64,000 bases of DNA from Proteles cristata cristata (lineage: Eukaryota > Chordata > Mammalia > Carnivora > Hyaenidae). This document shows, piece by piece, positions 1 through 11,635 of this stretch. The DNA lies in contig JAESUZ010003161.1 in the NCBI GenBank assembly GCA_017311185.1, positions 2,837,501 through 2,901,500 of the forward strand, in the 5' to 3' direction. The notes below the pieces were generated by a model that worked only from the letters and a program-made list of their open reading frames with translations, did not search any database and had not been told where the DNA came from. A program made the translations under genes and the position numbers. Position 1 is the stretch's first letter. The number at the start of each line of letters is the position of its first letter.

Positions 1-178
1 CTCAGGTCATGATCTCCCGTTCATGGGTTCAAGCCCCTCGTCGGGCTCTGTGGTCACAGGTCAAAGCCTGGAGCCTGCTTTGGATTTTGTGTTTCCCTCT
101 CTCTACCCCTCCCCTGCTTGTGATCTGTCTCTCAAAAATAAAATAAAATATTACACAATTTTTTAAAAACAAAAAATT
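1..178 (+). mobile_element. felid CAN-SINE, head cut by window edge
   Basis: Starts at the B-box region (CTCAGGTCATGATCTC) and ends in an A-rich tail; the next SINE follows directly. Confidence 0.9.
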
Positions 179-406
179 GGGGCACCTGAGTGGCTCAGTT
201 GGTTAAGCGTCTGACTTAGGCTTAGGTCATGATCTCATGGTTCATGGATTTGAGCCCTGTGTCGGGCTCTGTGCTGACAGCTGAGCCTGGAGCCTGTTTC
301 AGATTCTGTGTCTCCGAGATGCTGTGTCTCTGCCCCTCCCCCACTCGCTCTCGTCTCTCTCAAAAATGAATACATGTTAAAAAAAATTAAAATTAAAAAA
401 AAAAAT
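179..406 (+). mobile_element. felid CAN-SINE
   Basis: Full-length, GGGGCACCTGAGTGGCTCAG to A-tail, inserted in or joined to the tail of the preceding copy. Confidence 0.93.
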
Positions 407-1699
407 CAACCAGTGACCAACTGATCACTAAGGATCTACTATAGGACACTATGCAAGGGAGGAGGGAAGCAAAATTAAAATGATGTTCCCTTCCTCAAGG
501 ACATTTAGGTGAGGACTGGAAAGACATTAGACAAGTAATAAGGTGCGGTATGGTGAGTGCTAAAGAAATATACAAAGTCCTATGGGCACAGAAAACAGAG
601 AAATCACTTTTACCTGATGTGGAACAGGTGGGGATGAGGAGAGCAAAGACGGGGATGAAGACCTATCTCAGGTTTTTTAAAATACTTTCGAAGGCTAGGA
701 CGTAAAAGGAGGGACAACGTTAAGTATTATAAGACAGTAGGTAAACAATGCTGGAATTCAGGCTTCCGGGCAGGAGAGACAGGCAGGGACTGTCATTTTG
801 CACTAATGCAGCGTGAACCGCACCCCAGGACTCCCACGGCTGAGCCCCAGAGTTAGCTTAAAGGATGTTAATTAGCAGACCTAGGGTGACTGAATTTGCT
901 GTAAAACAAGCCTTATTTTAGAAGTTAGAAGAGAGTGGCGAGAGAGGCGAAATTAAGGCAGAGGTGAATGAGGAGGTTACGGCAATAAAGTAACGAGAAG
1001 GCCCCCAGAGAGGGCCACCCAGCTGGACTAGAGGAGTGACTACTGCTGAAGTCAACAGACACTTGCTGGTCACCTGCCATATTTGGCACTGGAAGAGAAA
1101 GACGGGACAAAGACAGACACTGCCTCTATCTATCCTCTAAGAATCCTGGATCTCTAAAATTTTAGACAGATTGATTCTTTTACAATCTTAACGCATCAAC
1201 AAAAAATTCTATTTTAAGAAGTTAAAATCTTGATGTTAGCCAATGTTTATGAAACATGTAAACTCCCTTGTTTTTATAGGTGCTCAATGGGTTTAAACAA
1301 ATACATAACTATAGTTTTCTCTTGCTTGAAGCAAAATCTTTTAGGTCAAAGGTAATTTCAAAAGTATAATTTAATAAAGTTAAATTTTATTATACTCAGT
1401 TGAGAAGACTAAATGTTGGCAGGTACTGACTACTTGCAACTTTTATAGAAACCCTAAGGTATAGTCAATTCCTTGCCCTAACTATAAATCAAGTAGTTTG
1501 TATTTACAATCTCTTCCTTACTTTATGGAACATTTAATTTTACTTATGAACGTTTTATTAACTTTTTCAAGAAAACCCAAACTTCTCTTTTCATATATAT
1601 CAAGCAAAACAAGGAAGTGGTGCAAACCGTTTAGTTAACAGAAGACACTCCTATCAGGCTTGACAATAGCTGACATTTACTAGATTTAATCCTCCTAAC

Positions 1700-2456
1700 A
1701 AGCCTCCTTCTTTAAAAAAAATTTTTTTTAATGCTTATTTATTTTTATTTTTTTTTCCAATTATTTCGGGAGGTTTCTCTGCAGCCCTTAGTAGTTTCCT
1801 CACATACTTTTTTTTGTTTTGTTTTGTTTTTTTTACAAATAGTTTATTGTCAAATTAGTTTCCACATAACACCCAGTGCTCATCCCCACAAGTGTTCTCC
1901 TCCATGCCCATCCCTCCTCCCCCCCACATCCATCAGTCCTCAGTTTTTGTCAGCATTCAAGAGTCTCTCATGGTTTGCCTCTCTCCCTTTCCCCCACCAT
2001 TTCCCCCCTTCTTCTCCCCCTTGTTCCTCAGTTAAGTTCCTCCTAATCCTCCTATACGTGCAAACATATGATATTTATCCTTCTCTGCCTGACTTACTTC
2101 GCTCAGCATAACACCCTCAAGGTCCATCCATGTTGCTACACATGGCCAGATGTCATTGTTTCTCATTGCCATGTAGTATTCCATGGTATAGATAAACCAC
2201 ATCTTCTTGATCCATTCATCTGTTGATGGACACTTAGGCTCCTTCCATGTTTTAGCTATTGTGGAGAGTGCTGCTGTGAACGCTTATTTATTTTTGAAGG
2301 AGAAAAAGAGCATGAGCCAGAAAGGGGGAGAGAGAGAGAGAGGGAGACACAGAATCTGAAGGAGACTCCAGGCTCTGGGGGTCTTAAACTCACAGACCCC
2401 GAGATCATGACCTGTACTAAAGTAGGAGGCTTAAGGACTAAGCCACCAAGGGGCTT
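1700..2456 (-). mobile_element. felid CAN-SINE split by an L1
   Basis: Tail at 1700-1746, body and head at 2282-2456 (ends CACCAAGGGGCTTC on the plus strand). The L1 at 1747-2281 separates them. Confidence 0.85.
1747..2281 (-). mobile_element. 5'-truncated L1 3' end inside a SINE, with extra 3' sequence
   Basis: 1830-2281 matches the reverse of the L1 3' end at 42500-42967. Below its A-tail (T-rich 1808-1834 on the plus strand) are about 50 bp of unrelated sequence and a second T-run (1747-1757). 14-bp duplications GCTTATTTATTTTT flank the whole (1733-1746, 2282-2295). Confidence 0.8.
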
Positions 2457-3129
2457 CATCCATTCCTACTTTCTAAGTGACGTCCTGTGGGCACAGAGAT
2501 ACTGAGTGACACTGCCAATTTCAAAAGCTAGTGCTGGTGGTGCCTGATTTGACTGGAACCCAGGGGAAGGCTAGGCTATCCTGCCTCCCCATTTACTATT
2601 TTGTCATCCGAAATGGTGGTGTGTTTGCAAAATCTGTTGGCCTTTCCCGTGCTTGACGTTAATACCGTGTTTTTTCTTTCTGTTTAGCCACGTGAACATC
2701 TTAGGCCGTGTGAATACTCTTCTAGGTCAAAGGCTCCATCAGCTCCACAGGTGTGCAGTCTCTGTCCTCGTCTTAAGACCACAACTTACACCCAGACTGA
2801 AAATGGACGACAGACGAGGTCACCAACCCTCCCAGAATTCCCAGGACGCGTGACTTTTACCTAAAAATGGAAATTCCCAGAGAGCCAAGACCCGTAGGCC
2901 GTGCTGTATATTGTGCCAATACGCACGCACTCTAATGACTAGCTAATGACATGCATGACGTCAAGTAATAAACACGATATTCCAAGCCTCCTCCAACCAT
3001 TCAAAGAGTTGACTACTTGTATCTAAAAGTCACCCAAATAAAATCACATTACTCCTTTTTCTTCCAGGACTCTGGCCTGCCCTGAGCCGAGGCCACCTAG
3101 ACACGAGCTCAAGGGTCCCGAGAGGAAGA

Positions 3130-3720
3130 AACGGCCCGGGCGTCGCGCTGCCAAGAGGGGCGACGCCGGCGCGCTCAGTTCCGTCCTGCACCGCCCGCGA
3201 GCGCCGCCTCCGCCTCCCGGCCGCGGCCCCCCGCCCCGCCAGGGCGCGCGCCCCGCCCCGCCGCCGCCGCGCCCGCGCGCGCTCACTTGTAGGGCACGGG
3301 CCACTGGCGCTTGGAGGGCCCGCCCGCGGCCACCGCCAGCCACAGCAGCCCGGGGATCCAGCGCCAAAGCGCGCGCCCCGGGGCCGCGCCCACGGCCTTC
3401 TGCCCCTCGGCCCCCCGACCGGCGCTCCCCGCCTGCGCCATGTGGCGGCTCCCGGTGCTTCCGGCGCCTCCCGAGCCGGGCGACGCAGAGGGCCCGCGAG
3501 CTGAGCATGCGCGCGGAGCCCCGCCCCCCGCGCGCCGCGCGAACCCTGGACCCGGCGAGTGTGGTCCGGCGGGTCCCGTCGCCTCCCTGGCCGCAGACCC
3601 GGGCGCTGGGCGCCTTCCTGGGGGTCAGGCAGCGGAGCTCTTCCGTGCAGCCCTTTCTCCTGTCCTCAGCGGACCGCTGGCCGAAGCACTCCGTCCGCGC
3701 CGTGGGGCCTCCTTTTTCTG
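3130..3720. promoter_or_regulatory. CpG island and CLN5 promoter, possibly bidirectional
   Basis: This is the only long GC- and CpG-dense stretch outside the L1 5' UTR. It covers CLN5 exon 1 and its upstream side. An NRF1-type motif GCATGCGCGC lies at 3505-3514 and a GC box (CCCCGCCCC) just above it at about 3518-3530; there is no TATA box. This fits a housekeeping promoter firing leftwards into CLN5 from roughly 3450-3520. A good donor-like AAAG|GTGAGG at 3906-3915 on the plus strand would allow a divergent transcript. The transcription start is inferred, not seen. Confidence 0.75.
3287..3441 (-). CDS. CLN5: CLN5 coding exon 1 (5' part of gene; rest outside window)
   Basis: CLN5 is a soluble lysosomal glycoprotein, mutated in neuronal ceroid lipofuscinosis type 5 and reported as a bis(monoacylglycero)phosphate synthase. 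Read on the minus strand, the exon has 51 complete codons plus two bases. It begins at an ATG in a near-perfect Kozak context (GCCGCCACATGG) with [15 protein letters not shown], passes through a hydrophobic signal segment at about residues 25-40 ([13 protein letters not shown]), and ends with KRQWPVPYK, matching the conserved RRHWPVPYK of human CLN5. A canonical GTGAGC donor follows at 3286-3281 and splits the last Lys codon. The start corresponds to the shorter human form; an upstream ATG at 3508 is out of frame. No sequence resembling exon 2 is visible in 1-3286, so intron 1 runs off the left edge. Identification rests on the signal-peptide/WPVPYK junction and on synteny with ACOD1. Confidence 0.9.
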
Positions 3721-4064
3721 AAAGTGACTCATAATGCCTCGTTCCTCTGGCCCCGCGTCTGTGTAGAGATCACTGCTTGTTTGGAGTTATTTTCTGACCT
3801 CTGCTCAACAACCACCATCCAAACCAAACTAAACCAACAAACAGCTTTGGTTTCCTCCCTTGGCTTCTCTAGGACGGAACTCTTACCCTGTCACGCAGGG
3901 TCCCGAAAGGTGAGGACAAACCTTTGTGTGACCGAATCGTTATTTGGAGGTGGTGGTGCAGCGAGGAAGACAATAATGGAGGAATTCCTGGTCCTCACCC
4001 GCCTTAAGTCAGTGAGAACAAAGGCCAACAAATACACAGCCCCCAATACTACTCTAAATGCCTT

Positions 4065-4260
4065 TTTTTTTTTTTAAAGTTTATTTTGAGAGAGAGATCG
4101 TGTGCAAGGGAGGAGCAAAGAGAGGAGAGAGAGTTCCAAGCAGGCTCCACGCTGTCAGCGCAGAGCCCAAAGCTGGGCTCCATCTCACAAACCCCGAGAT
4201 CATGATGTGAGCAGAAATCAAAAGTCAGATGCTTAACCAGCTGAGCCACCCAGGTGCCCC
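4065..4260 (-). mobile_element. felid CAN-SINE
   Basis: T-run, TTTATTTTGAGAGAGAG, then GAGCCACCCAGGTGCCCC. CTAAATGC recurs on both sides. Confidence 0.93.
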
Positions 4261-5989
4261 TAAATGCTCTTTAATGCATTCTACTCCTTACCCCCAGACG
4301 GTCTTCCTTGTTGGTGCCCGACACCTTGAACAGGGGAGAAGATTCTGCATTACCCTTTCTTCTTCACCCGTCACCCACTTCAGGACAATGGGATCAGCTG
4401 CCCTGATTCTGGTGAGATATTCATGGCCTGGCCTACTTTTATACAAAGATACTGACTTATGTCTGTAAAAGGTACATTAAAACTATAATAATACAGTCAC
4501 TTTTTTTTTTTTTACAAGAGGGCAGCATGCCTTCACTTCACCCACAACAGAGTGAACCCTCATAATATTTGTAAGCATAATGGAGTAAGTGAGGTGGCTG
4601 CAGTGGCCATAGGTGACCACCTATGACCCTTGTTGGGGGTGGAAGGAGAGTCGGGTGCTTCCCTAGGCATACCAGGTTTTCTGAGGGCTGATGGGAATTA
4701 CTTCTCCCCTAACCCTCCCTGCACCTCTGCCCCCCACCCCCCCACCTTTGACCTTTGACACTTGCAGCACCAGGTTGGGGAATTCTGTGGAGATTCAAGC
4801 AGGGCACCATTTTAACACCCACGTACCTAATGGTCAGGTGGCTCCAATCCTAGCTCTCCTCCATATATCATGGCCCAGTTTAAAATACCTTGCCTTCACT
4901 GGCCTCTCCAAAGATCCACAAAAGATGAGGGGGTGGGGACACATCCTAACTATAACAGCTGAAACGTCCAATTTGAAGGGCACCACAGCACTCCCAGTGA
5001 GCATGTACTTGAGCATGGCTTAAAACGAGACAACTCTCCAGGGTACAATTTGCAAGTAATGGAGCCACACACTAGAGGGCCTCCGTGGAGCTTCCCATCC
5101 TACTCAGCACTTCCCAGAGCTACAGAAACAAGCTTCAAGTTGACTGTGGTCAGTGGTGGAGATCTCCTCTCTTGGGACCGTAGTCTCTTCAGTCTGTGAG
5201 CAGGGAGCTCTAATGGCAAGAAAGCAATTCTTTAAATAAGCCCTAAATCAGCCTTTCAGTAGCTCCCATCTGCTGTGGTCTGGTTCTGCCTTCTGTTCCT
5301 TTTGGCTATGAGCCCAGCACCCTGGGCTAAAGACGCTTGTAGACTATCCTTGCCTGATCCCTCCCTTCTCTCTAGTTCATGATTTTTAAACCTTGAAGAT
5401 TGGTGAAAAAATCGGTTGAATTTTAATCCAATTGTTTTCCCATGGGTCCTTGCTCAGTTAGCTTAGGAACACTCAGAACATTATTGTAGTCTGATAGAAT
5501 CAGGTTTATCAACCATTGAACTGTTGCACACCAGAGGAACTCTCCTTCTCAAAGGAAAAACTAGAGTTGTAGGATTCTGGGATAGGGTAGAATTTAAGTG
5601 AAATTTAAATTTTCATCTTCACTTCCACCTTAGGCAGGTGGATCTGACGGATTTCACAAAGCAACTGTAAGCCAGTCTGTTTTTCAGAATTACTGGTTTA
5701 AAAACCAATCCACACATTTTTTTCCCCCATCTTTCTTGACCTTCAGAATGTTCTAAGGTTTTTTTTCCTTCTCTTTTTGCTAATAATGGGATGTATATGC
5801 GCTTAGGATTTCTTCCATAGAGAGATCTATTCCACAGACATGAGACATTGCTCAATTTTGTAAAACCAACACAGAGGGAAGAGAGAATGTTTAAAATATT
5901 AATATATATTTTTATGAAATACAAAGGTTAATAACAGGAGGCTAAGACATGAACATACACTTTCTATTAATAACAGAAATAGTTTTTTT

Positions 5990-6216
5990 ATTTTTTTTAA
6001 TTTTTTTAAAAAATATTTTATTTATTTCTAGGAAAGAGAGAGACAGTATGAGCAGGGGAGGGTCAAAGAGAAAGGGAGTGACAGACTCCAAAACAGGCTC
6101 CAGGCTCTGGGCTGGCAGTCAGCACAGAGCCTGACGCGGGACTCGAACCCACGAACCACGAGATCATGACCTGAGTGAAAGTCGGACACTTAACTGACTA
6201 AGCCACCCGGGCGCCC
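5990..6216 (-). mobile_element. felid CAN-SINE, 'AGTGAAAGTCGGACACTTAA' subtype
   Basis: Well preserved. A 16-bp duplication containing CAGAAATAGTTTTTTT lies at 5974-5989 and 6217-6232. Confidence 0.93.
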
Positions 6217-6235
6217 CAGAAATAGTTTTTTTTAA

Positions 6236-6432
6236 AAATAAAGTTTCTCTCTCTTTTTTTATATTAGAGAGTGAGTGTGAGAGTGTGTAAGCAGGGGAGG
6301 GGGCAGAGGGAGAGAGAGAACCTTAAGCAGACTTCACACTCATGTAGGGCTCAATCCCATGGCTGTGGGATCATGACCTGAGCCAAAATCAAGAGTTGGT
6401 TGTTTAACAGACTGAGCCACCCAGGCGCCCCA
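6236..6432 (-). mobile_element. felid CAN-SINE, older
   Basis: Adjacent to the previous copy, same orientation, more diverged; ends GAGCCACCCAGGCGCCCC. Confidence 0.9.
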
Positions 6433-6844
6433 TTTGCTTTCTAGTCTTAATGATGCTTTCTCAGGAAGCCAAGGGACATATGACTCAGACCAGCCTTGTC
6501 CAGTTCCTGGAGAAGTGCACCTGCAAGTTTTGGGATAGGGTAGAAGTCAGTGAAGAAGGTAAGACACCAAGGCTCCCCAGTATACAAGTGCCCACCTTGA
6601 GCTTCCTTGCCTCCAAATCCTCATGGCTCCCCAAATCAGAGCCCCTGCAGCATCCAACGGCTGGGGAAAGAGGAACTGTTTCTGATGGCAGGCTGGGGGT
6701 GTTTCCAGAGCTTGGTTGGACTGGATGTGTGAAGGTGGGTCAAGTAAGAGCTTCCAATAGTCTGCTTTGGGCTATTGGCATTTAGACCCGAGATTTCAAC
6801 TCAGAGGCCTGAGTTGGTGAGTTTTATTTTCCATTTGCTTTAGA

Positions 6845-7015
6845 TCAGTCATTGCTAACCCTGACAAATGATAGAATCCCCTCAGGAGATTTTAAGACAT
6901 ACCAACGTCCAAGCTAGTGCTTCATTCCCAGAAATTCCCATGTAACTGGTCTGTTTGGGACTCAACTCCCCCAAGTAATTCTAATATGCAGCCAGGGTTG
7001 AGAATCCCTGCTTTA
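6845..7015 (+). mobile_element. MER20-like hAT relic
   Basis: ATCAGTCATTGCTAACCCTG to CAGGGTTGAGAATCCCTGC with CAGGAGATTTTAAGA; diverged. Confidence 0.5.
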
Positions 7016-7017
7016 GA

Positions 7018-7245
7018 AATATTTTTTAATGTTTTATTTTTTTCTGAGAGAGAGAGAGAGAGAGAGAGAGACAGCATGAGCAGGGGAGGGTCAGAGAGAG
7101 AGAGAGATACAGAATCCGAAACAGGCTCCAGGCTCTGAGCTAGCTGTCAGCATAAACCCTGACGCAGGGCTTGAACTCACGAACCATGAGATCATGACCT
7201 GAGCCAAAGTTGGACGCTTAACCGACTGAGCCATGCAGGCACCCC
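7018..7245 (-). mobile_element. felid CAN-SINE with long GA run
   Basis: (GA)n at 7046-7070; ends GAGCCATGCAGGCACCCC. It abuts an old hAT-type relic at 6845-7015. Confidence 0.92.
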
Positions 7246-7299
7246 TCATATGACTTCTTAACATTTTCTTTTCTCCTAGCTTACTTTATATAAGAGTAC

Positions 7300-7352
7300 A
7301 GTATATATACATATGTATGTATATATACATACATATGTATGTATGTATATAT
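7300..7352. repeat. AT/GT-rich simple repeat
   Basis: Mixed TATA/CATA/GTAT units; related alternations occur at 7770-7830 and 9115-9215. Confidence 0.85.
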
Positions 7353-7495
7353 ATATTTAAGATTCCTAGATGATTCTCATGTACATAACATACAAAATAT
7401 GTGTTAATTGACAGTTTATATTTTCAGTAAGGCTTTGAGTCAACAGTAGGCTGTTAGTAGTTAAGTTTTGGGGGAGTCAAAAGTTACATACAAAT

Positions 7496-7700
7496 TTTTA
7501 AAGAATATTTATTTATTTATTTTGAGAGAGAGCACACATGTGTAAGCAGGGGAGGGGCGAGGAGGGAAAGAGAGAATCCCAGGCAGGCTCTGTGCTATCA
7601 GTACAGAGCTGGGTGTGGGGCTCAGTCCCACGAAGTGTGAGATCATGACTTGAGCTGAAATCAGGAGTCAGATTAACCACATGAACCATCCAGGTACCCC
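7496..7700 (-). mobile_element. felid CAN-SINE, diverged
   Basis: TATTTATTTATTTTGAGAGAG to CATCCAGGTACCCC, with several indels. Confidence 0.88.
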
Positions 7701-8394
7701 ATTAGATGAATTTTTGACTGCACAGGAGGTCAGTGTCCCTAACTCCTGTGTTGTTCAAAGGCAAACTTTGAACACACACACACACATTTTTGTATGTGTG
7801 TATATATAGGTAGGTATATGTATGTACGTATTTGGGAAGCAACCTGTTTCTATTCTACTTTCTTTATAGAAGCTAATTTATAGCTCTTTCCCCGCCCCCC
7901 CCGCCCCCCCCACCAGAAGTCCCTTGCAGTTTCTTCCTTGTGGCTGATATTGTGCTTGGTATTGTCCCTGAAGGCATATGGAATTACTTAGTGGTTTTCT
8001 GACTTTTCTTCCTGGTTTATTTTTGCTCTGAGATTGATTTGCTTGATTGTTTTCAAAGAGGCAATGACATCATTTGTTTTTATTTCTATTTTTGAAGGTG
8101 AAGCTATTTGCTCCTAATGCTGAGCAGATGTACATTGTTAATCACTTGAAAGGGAGCCCAACAGAAGAGAAGAGAAATGTACTGAAGGAAAGTGCCAGAA
8201 GAGCCCACGGGGGCATACAAGATTTGGCAGATATGAACTCCAGCAAGCTTGAGGATGCCATTATACTGGTGAGTTAGCTGAAAGCTGTGAGGCCAACTGT
8301 TCATTTTAATTAATGTCCACTGACTTCAGACCCTCTTCCAGCAAGAGCTGTGCAGATTTAGCTACCATTTTGAAGCCTCTGTGCCAGGTGGTAG

Positions 8395-8745
8395 GTCATG
8401 GTTCTCAAACTTTTCTGCACACAAAACTCACTTGGGAAGCCTTTAAACGGTCTCACTGCCTGGGTCACACTGAGACCAGTTACATCAGACTTTCTGGGGG
8501 TGGAAACAGATGTCATTGCTTTTTGATGCTTTAAAGTTTATTCCACTCTGAGGCAAAGTTCAGGAACCAGTGCGCTATCAAGAATGACCAGTGGTTCCCA
8601 TACTTGGCTGCACCTGGACTCACCTGGTAGGCTTTAAAACCAAACCGCCAATGCCTGTATCCCTGTGGCTTGGATTTGAGGATTTTTAAGATTCCTAGAT
8701 GCTTCTCACGTGTGGACATATTTGGGAGCCACTGTGCTAGAACAG
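8395..8745. mobile_element. two hAT-type MITE relics in tandem
   Basis: GGTTCTCAAACTTTTCTGCA opens the first (8395-8575). AGTGGTTCCCATACTTGGC to TTGGGAGCCACTG bounds the second (about 8589-8735). Both are MER5/MER20-like. Confidence 0.6.
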
Positions 8746-9233
8746 CATATCTCTAAGTTCGATATGGTACACACTTCACCTGGAGATCTTGTTACAGTGC
8801 AAATTCTCATCCAGCTCTAGGTGAAGGTGACAGGTGGCAGGTGGCATGCAGCCCACATTTTGAGGCCTCAAGACTCTGTAAGTCACAGTGGAGGGTTGCC
8901 TATTTCTAGACCTTTTCACTGCAGTAATCACTTTATAGATAGGTGACCTACCTATCTACATACCTATACACATGGCTGTAGACCTACCTTTTAAAATAAA
9001 TGATTGACTTACAAGTATAATGGTCTTAGATATTTTTTATTTCTTTTTATTTAATTCTCTCATAGGGAATTGAATGTTATATATTTATTATGCAAACTAA
9101 CCTGTTTTAGTTTGTATATAAATATATATATAATATAACCTGTTTAAGTTTGTGTGTGTGTGTGTATATATATATATGATTTACTTTATATAAGAGTACA
9201 GTATATATATATATATGTAAATCATATAAATAT

Positions 9234-9421
9234 GATTGATTTATTTATTTTGAAAGAAAGAGAGAGTGGGGGGGGGGGGAGAGAGAGAAAGAATCCCAAG
9301 CAGGCTCTTGCTCTCAGAGCAGAGACCGACGTGGGGCTCAGACTCACGAATCATGAGATCGTGACCTGAGCCAGGAAATCAGGAGTCTGATGCTTAACCA
9401 ACTGAGCCACCCAGGTGTCCC
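9234..9421 (-). mobile_element. felid CAN-SINE
   Basis: Contains a run of G at 9268-9279; ends GAGCCACCCAGGTGTCCC. AT/TA repeats flank its tail. Confidence 0.9.
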
Positions 9422-9476
9422 AAGTTTGTTTGGTTGGCTTAAACATTAACAATCAGTTTTATTTTAAGACTATTTT

Positions 9477-9688
9477 ATTTTTTAAAATGTTTATTTATTT
9501 ATTTTGAGAGAGAGAGAGTGTGTATGCACACACAGGGGTGGGGCAGATAGAGGGAGAGAGAATTCCAAGCAGGCTCCACACTGCCATTGTGGAGCCAGAT
9601 GCAGGGCTTGATCTCCCAAACTGTGAGGTTGTGACCTGAGCTGAAATCAAGAGTCAGATGCTCAACTGACTCAGCCACCCAGGTGCCC
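9477..9688 (-). mobile_element. felid CAN-SINE
   Basis: AATGTTTATTTATTTATTTTG to CAGCCACCCAGGTGCCCC, about 55 bp after the previous copy. Confidence 0.92.
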
Positions 9689-9707
9689 CTAGTTTAAGAT
9701 TATTTTA

Positions 9708-9917
9708 GGGGTGCCTGGGTGGCTCAGTGGTTGAATGTCTGACTTCGGCTCAGAGTATGATCCCACGGTCGTGGGCTTAAGCCCCGCATCGGGCTCTGTG
9801 CTGAGAGCTAGCTCAGAGCCTGGAGCCTGCTTCAGATTCTGTGTCTCCCTTTCTCTGTGACCCTCCCCTGCACATGCTATCTCTCTCTCAGAAATAAATA
9901 AAACATTTTTAAAAAGT
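9708..9917 (+). mobile_element. felid CAN-SINE
   Basis: GGGGTGCCTGGGTGGCTCAG to AAATAAATAAAACATTTTT. Head-to-head with the copy at 9477-9688, making a local inverted repeat. Confidence 0.92.
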
Positions 9918-10017
9918 TATTTTAAACATTCACAATATTCTTGAAGTCCATGGAGTCAGTTTGGAGATGTCCCACAGTGCGACTTGGAAATCATGGCTTT
10001 AGATAAGAAGTGTGCTG

Positions 10018-10173
10018 GGGTTCCTGGGTGACTCAGTCAGTTAAGCGTCCAACTTTGGCTCAGGTCATGATCTCACAGTTTGTGAGTTCAAGCCCCATGT
10101 TGGGCTCTGTGCTGACAGCTCAGAGCCTGGAGCCTCCTTTGGATTCTGTGTCTCCCTTTTTCTGTCCCTTCCC

Positions 10174-10218
<45 letters not shown>

Positions 10219-10252
10219 TCTCAAAAATTAAACACTAAAAAACATTAAAAAG
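10018..10252 (+). mobile_element. felid CAN-SINE with long TC block
   Basis: GGTTCCTGGGTGACTCAGTC head, uninterrupted (TC)n at 10182-10214, A-rich end. TSD-like AGAAGTGTGC lies at both ends (10006 and 10251). Confidence 0.92.
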
Positions 10253-10299
10253 AAGTGTGCCACTTGTGGATGCTTATACATATTTATCTGAGCAGGTTG

Positions 10300-10835
10300 C
10301 TTACTGCTGTTTTACATATAAAGTATTCCAGATATCTAGTGAGATGTGACAATTACCACCAAAATGTAGTGTCTTAAACAATGCTTTATTATCTTTCTTG
10401 GTTCTGTAAGCTAACTAGGCTTAGCTTGAGCTTTGCTTGAGGCCTCTCCTGCATCTGCATGGTAGCTGGAGCTGTAGACATCTGCGGGCTCTATCTGGCT
10501 CCAGTCTGCTGCCTGAGCTGGGATCCGCTGGCTGCGTGGCCATCTGGCCATTCCGTGTGGCAGACTTGGGCTTCCCTGTAACCTATAGACCTCGGGGTGT
10601 CTGAGCTTCTCACATGGAAGCTGACATCCTCCAGAACAAGCATTCCAAGAGACCTGGGCTTTTCCTCTTTTGCTCTAGCCACAGATGTCCCTCAATATCA
10701 CTTCTACCAAATTCTGTGGATCAAAGGGGACACAAGATTCAAAGAAAGGAGACTCCCAAAGGGCACAGAGACCAGGAGGCGTGCATCTTGGGTGCCATAT
10801 TTGCAGACTTGCTACACACTATATATATAACATAG
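10300..10835. repeat. ancient interspersed repeat, unclassified
   Basis: AATTACCACCAAAATGTAGT and GTCTTAAACAATGCTTTATT followed by a TG/CT-rich body are widespread mammalian repeat phrases. The two overlapping plus ORFs at about 10600-10830 are chance reads. Confidence 0.45.
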
Positions 10836-11394
10836 ATTTTAGTATCTAGTTGCAAAATGCAGGGTGGGCATGATAAGGGAGATAATTTTATTTGAGCTGC
10901 TGGTGTTTTGTGGATTTATTCTTTTTTTCTTTCGCTGCCAATAGGTATGCCCTGAGATAACTTTGTAAAGATTATTGCGCATGAGGTCAAATGTTAAAAT
11001 TAGTATTTTTATATCTAAACTGGTGTTATTTATAAATCAATTTTTAAAAATTACTATGACTTGGAAAAAAATCTTTTATTTTAATACATGCAGATGCATT
11101 TTGTTTTTAGGAGAAATGAAATTACTTCAATGCTTTTTAAAAATACATAGCTCTACTTTGTACCACACTTGAAATATTTAGTAAAAATTATCATCATCAT
11201 CATGGGTATCCCAGCTTGTAACTTCAGAATTTTACTGTTGGTGCAAAATGGTGGTTATTATTTAATAAATATAAATCCTCTATATCTGTAAAAATCCATT
11301 TGCTACAGGGCTACATTGAAGCCATGTAAAGCCCCTAATAATTGGGTTGCTGTTTTAGCATTTGGCTCCAGCTTCTTACACAAGGGTCTCTGAG

Positions 11395-11635
11395 GGGCAC
11401 CTGAGTGGCTCAGTTGGTTGAGCATCTGACTCTTGATTTTGGCTCAGGTCATGATCTCACAGTTCGTGGGATCGGTCTCTGTGCGGATTGTGGAGCCTGC
11501 CTGGGATTCTCTCTCTCCCTCTCTCTGCCCCTCCCCAGTTCATGCACATGCGTGTGCTCTTTCTCTCTGTCTCTCTCTGTTTCCCTCTCTTTCTCTCACA
11601 AAATAAATAAATAAACTTAAAAAAATTTTTTTAAA
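11395..11635 (+). mobile_element. felid CAN-SINE
   Basis: GGGGCACCTGAGTGGCTCAG to AAATAAATAAATAAAC plus A/T run. Confidence 0.93.

Larger units (their letters stand above)
1..3286 (-). other. CLN5: CLN5 intron 1 (partial)
   Basis: The sequence left of the exon 1 donor is intronic on the CLN5 sense (minus) strand. It holds two plus-oriented SINEs (1-406), a SINE split by an L1 (1700-2456), and otherwise unremarkable AT-rich DNA. In 407-1700 and 2460-3130 I see no exon, RNA gene or recognisable repeat. Confidence 0.7.

Noticed and set aside
3044..3508. 154-codon minus ORF and overlapping plus ORFs across the CpG island
   Set aside because: The frame is a GC-rich shadow. The real CLN5 frame starts at 3441 and is a different register ending at a canonical donor; the long ORF runs through that donor into intron 1.
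6465..8268. Reading the two splice-bounded segments as one protein
   Set aside because: Joining 6465-6558 to 8098-8268 in the only open frame of the first gives a stop after a few codons, so coding continuity fails.
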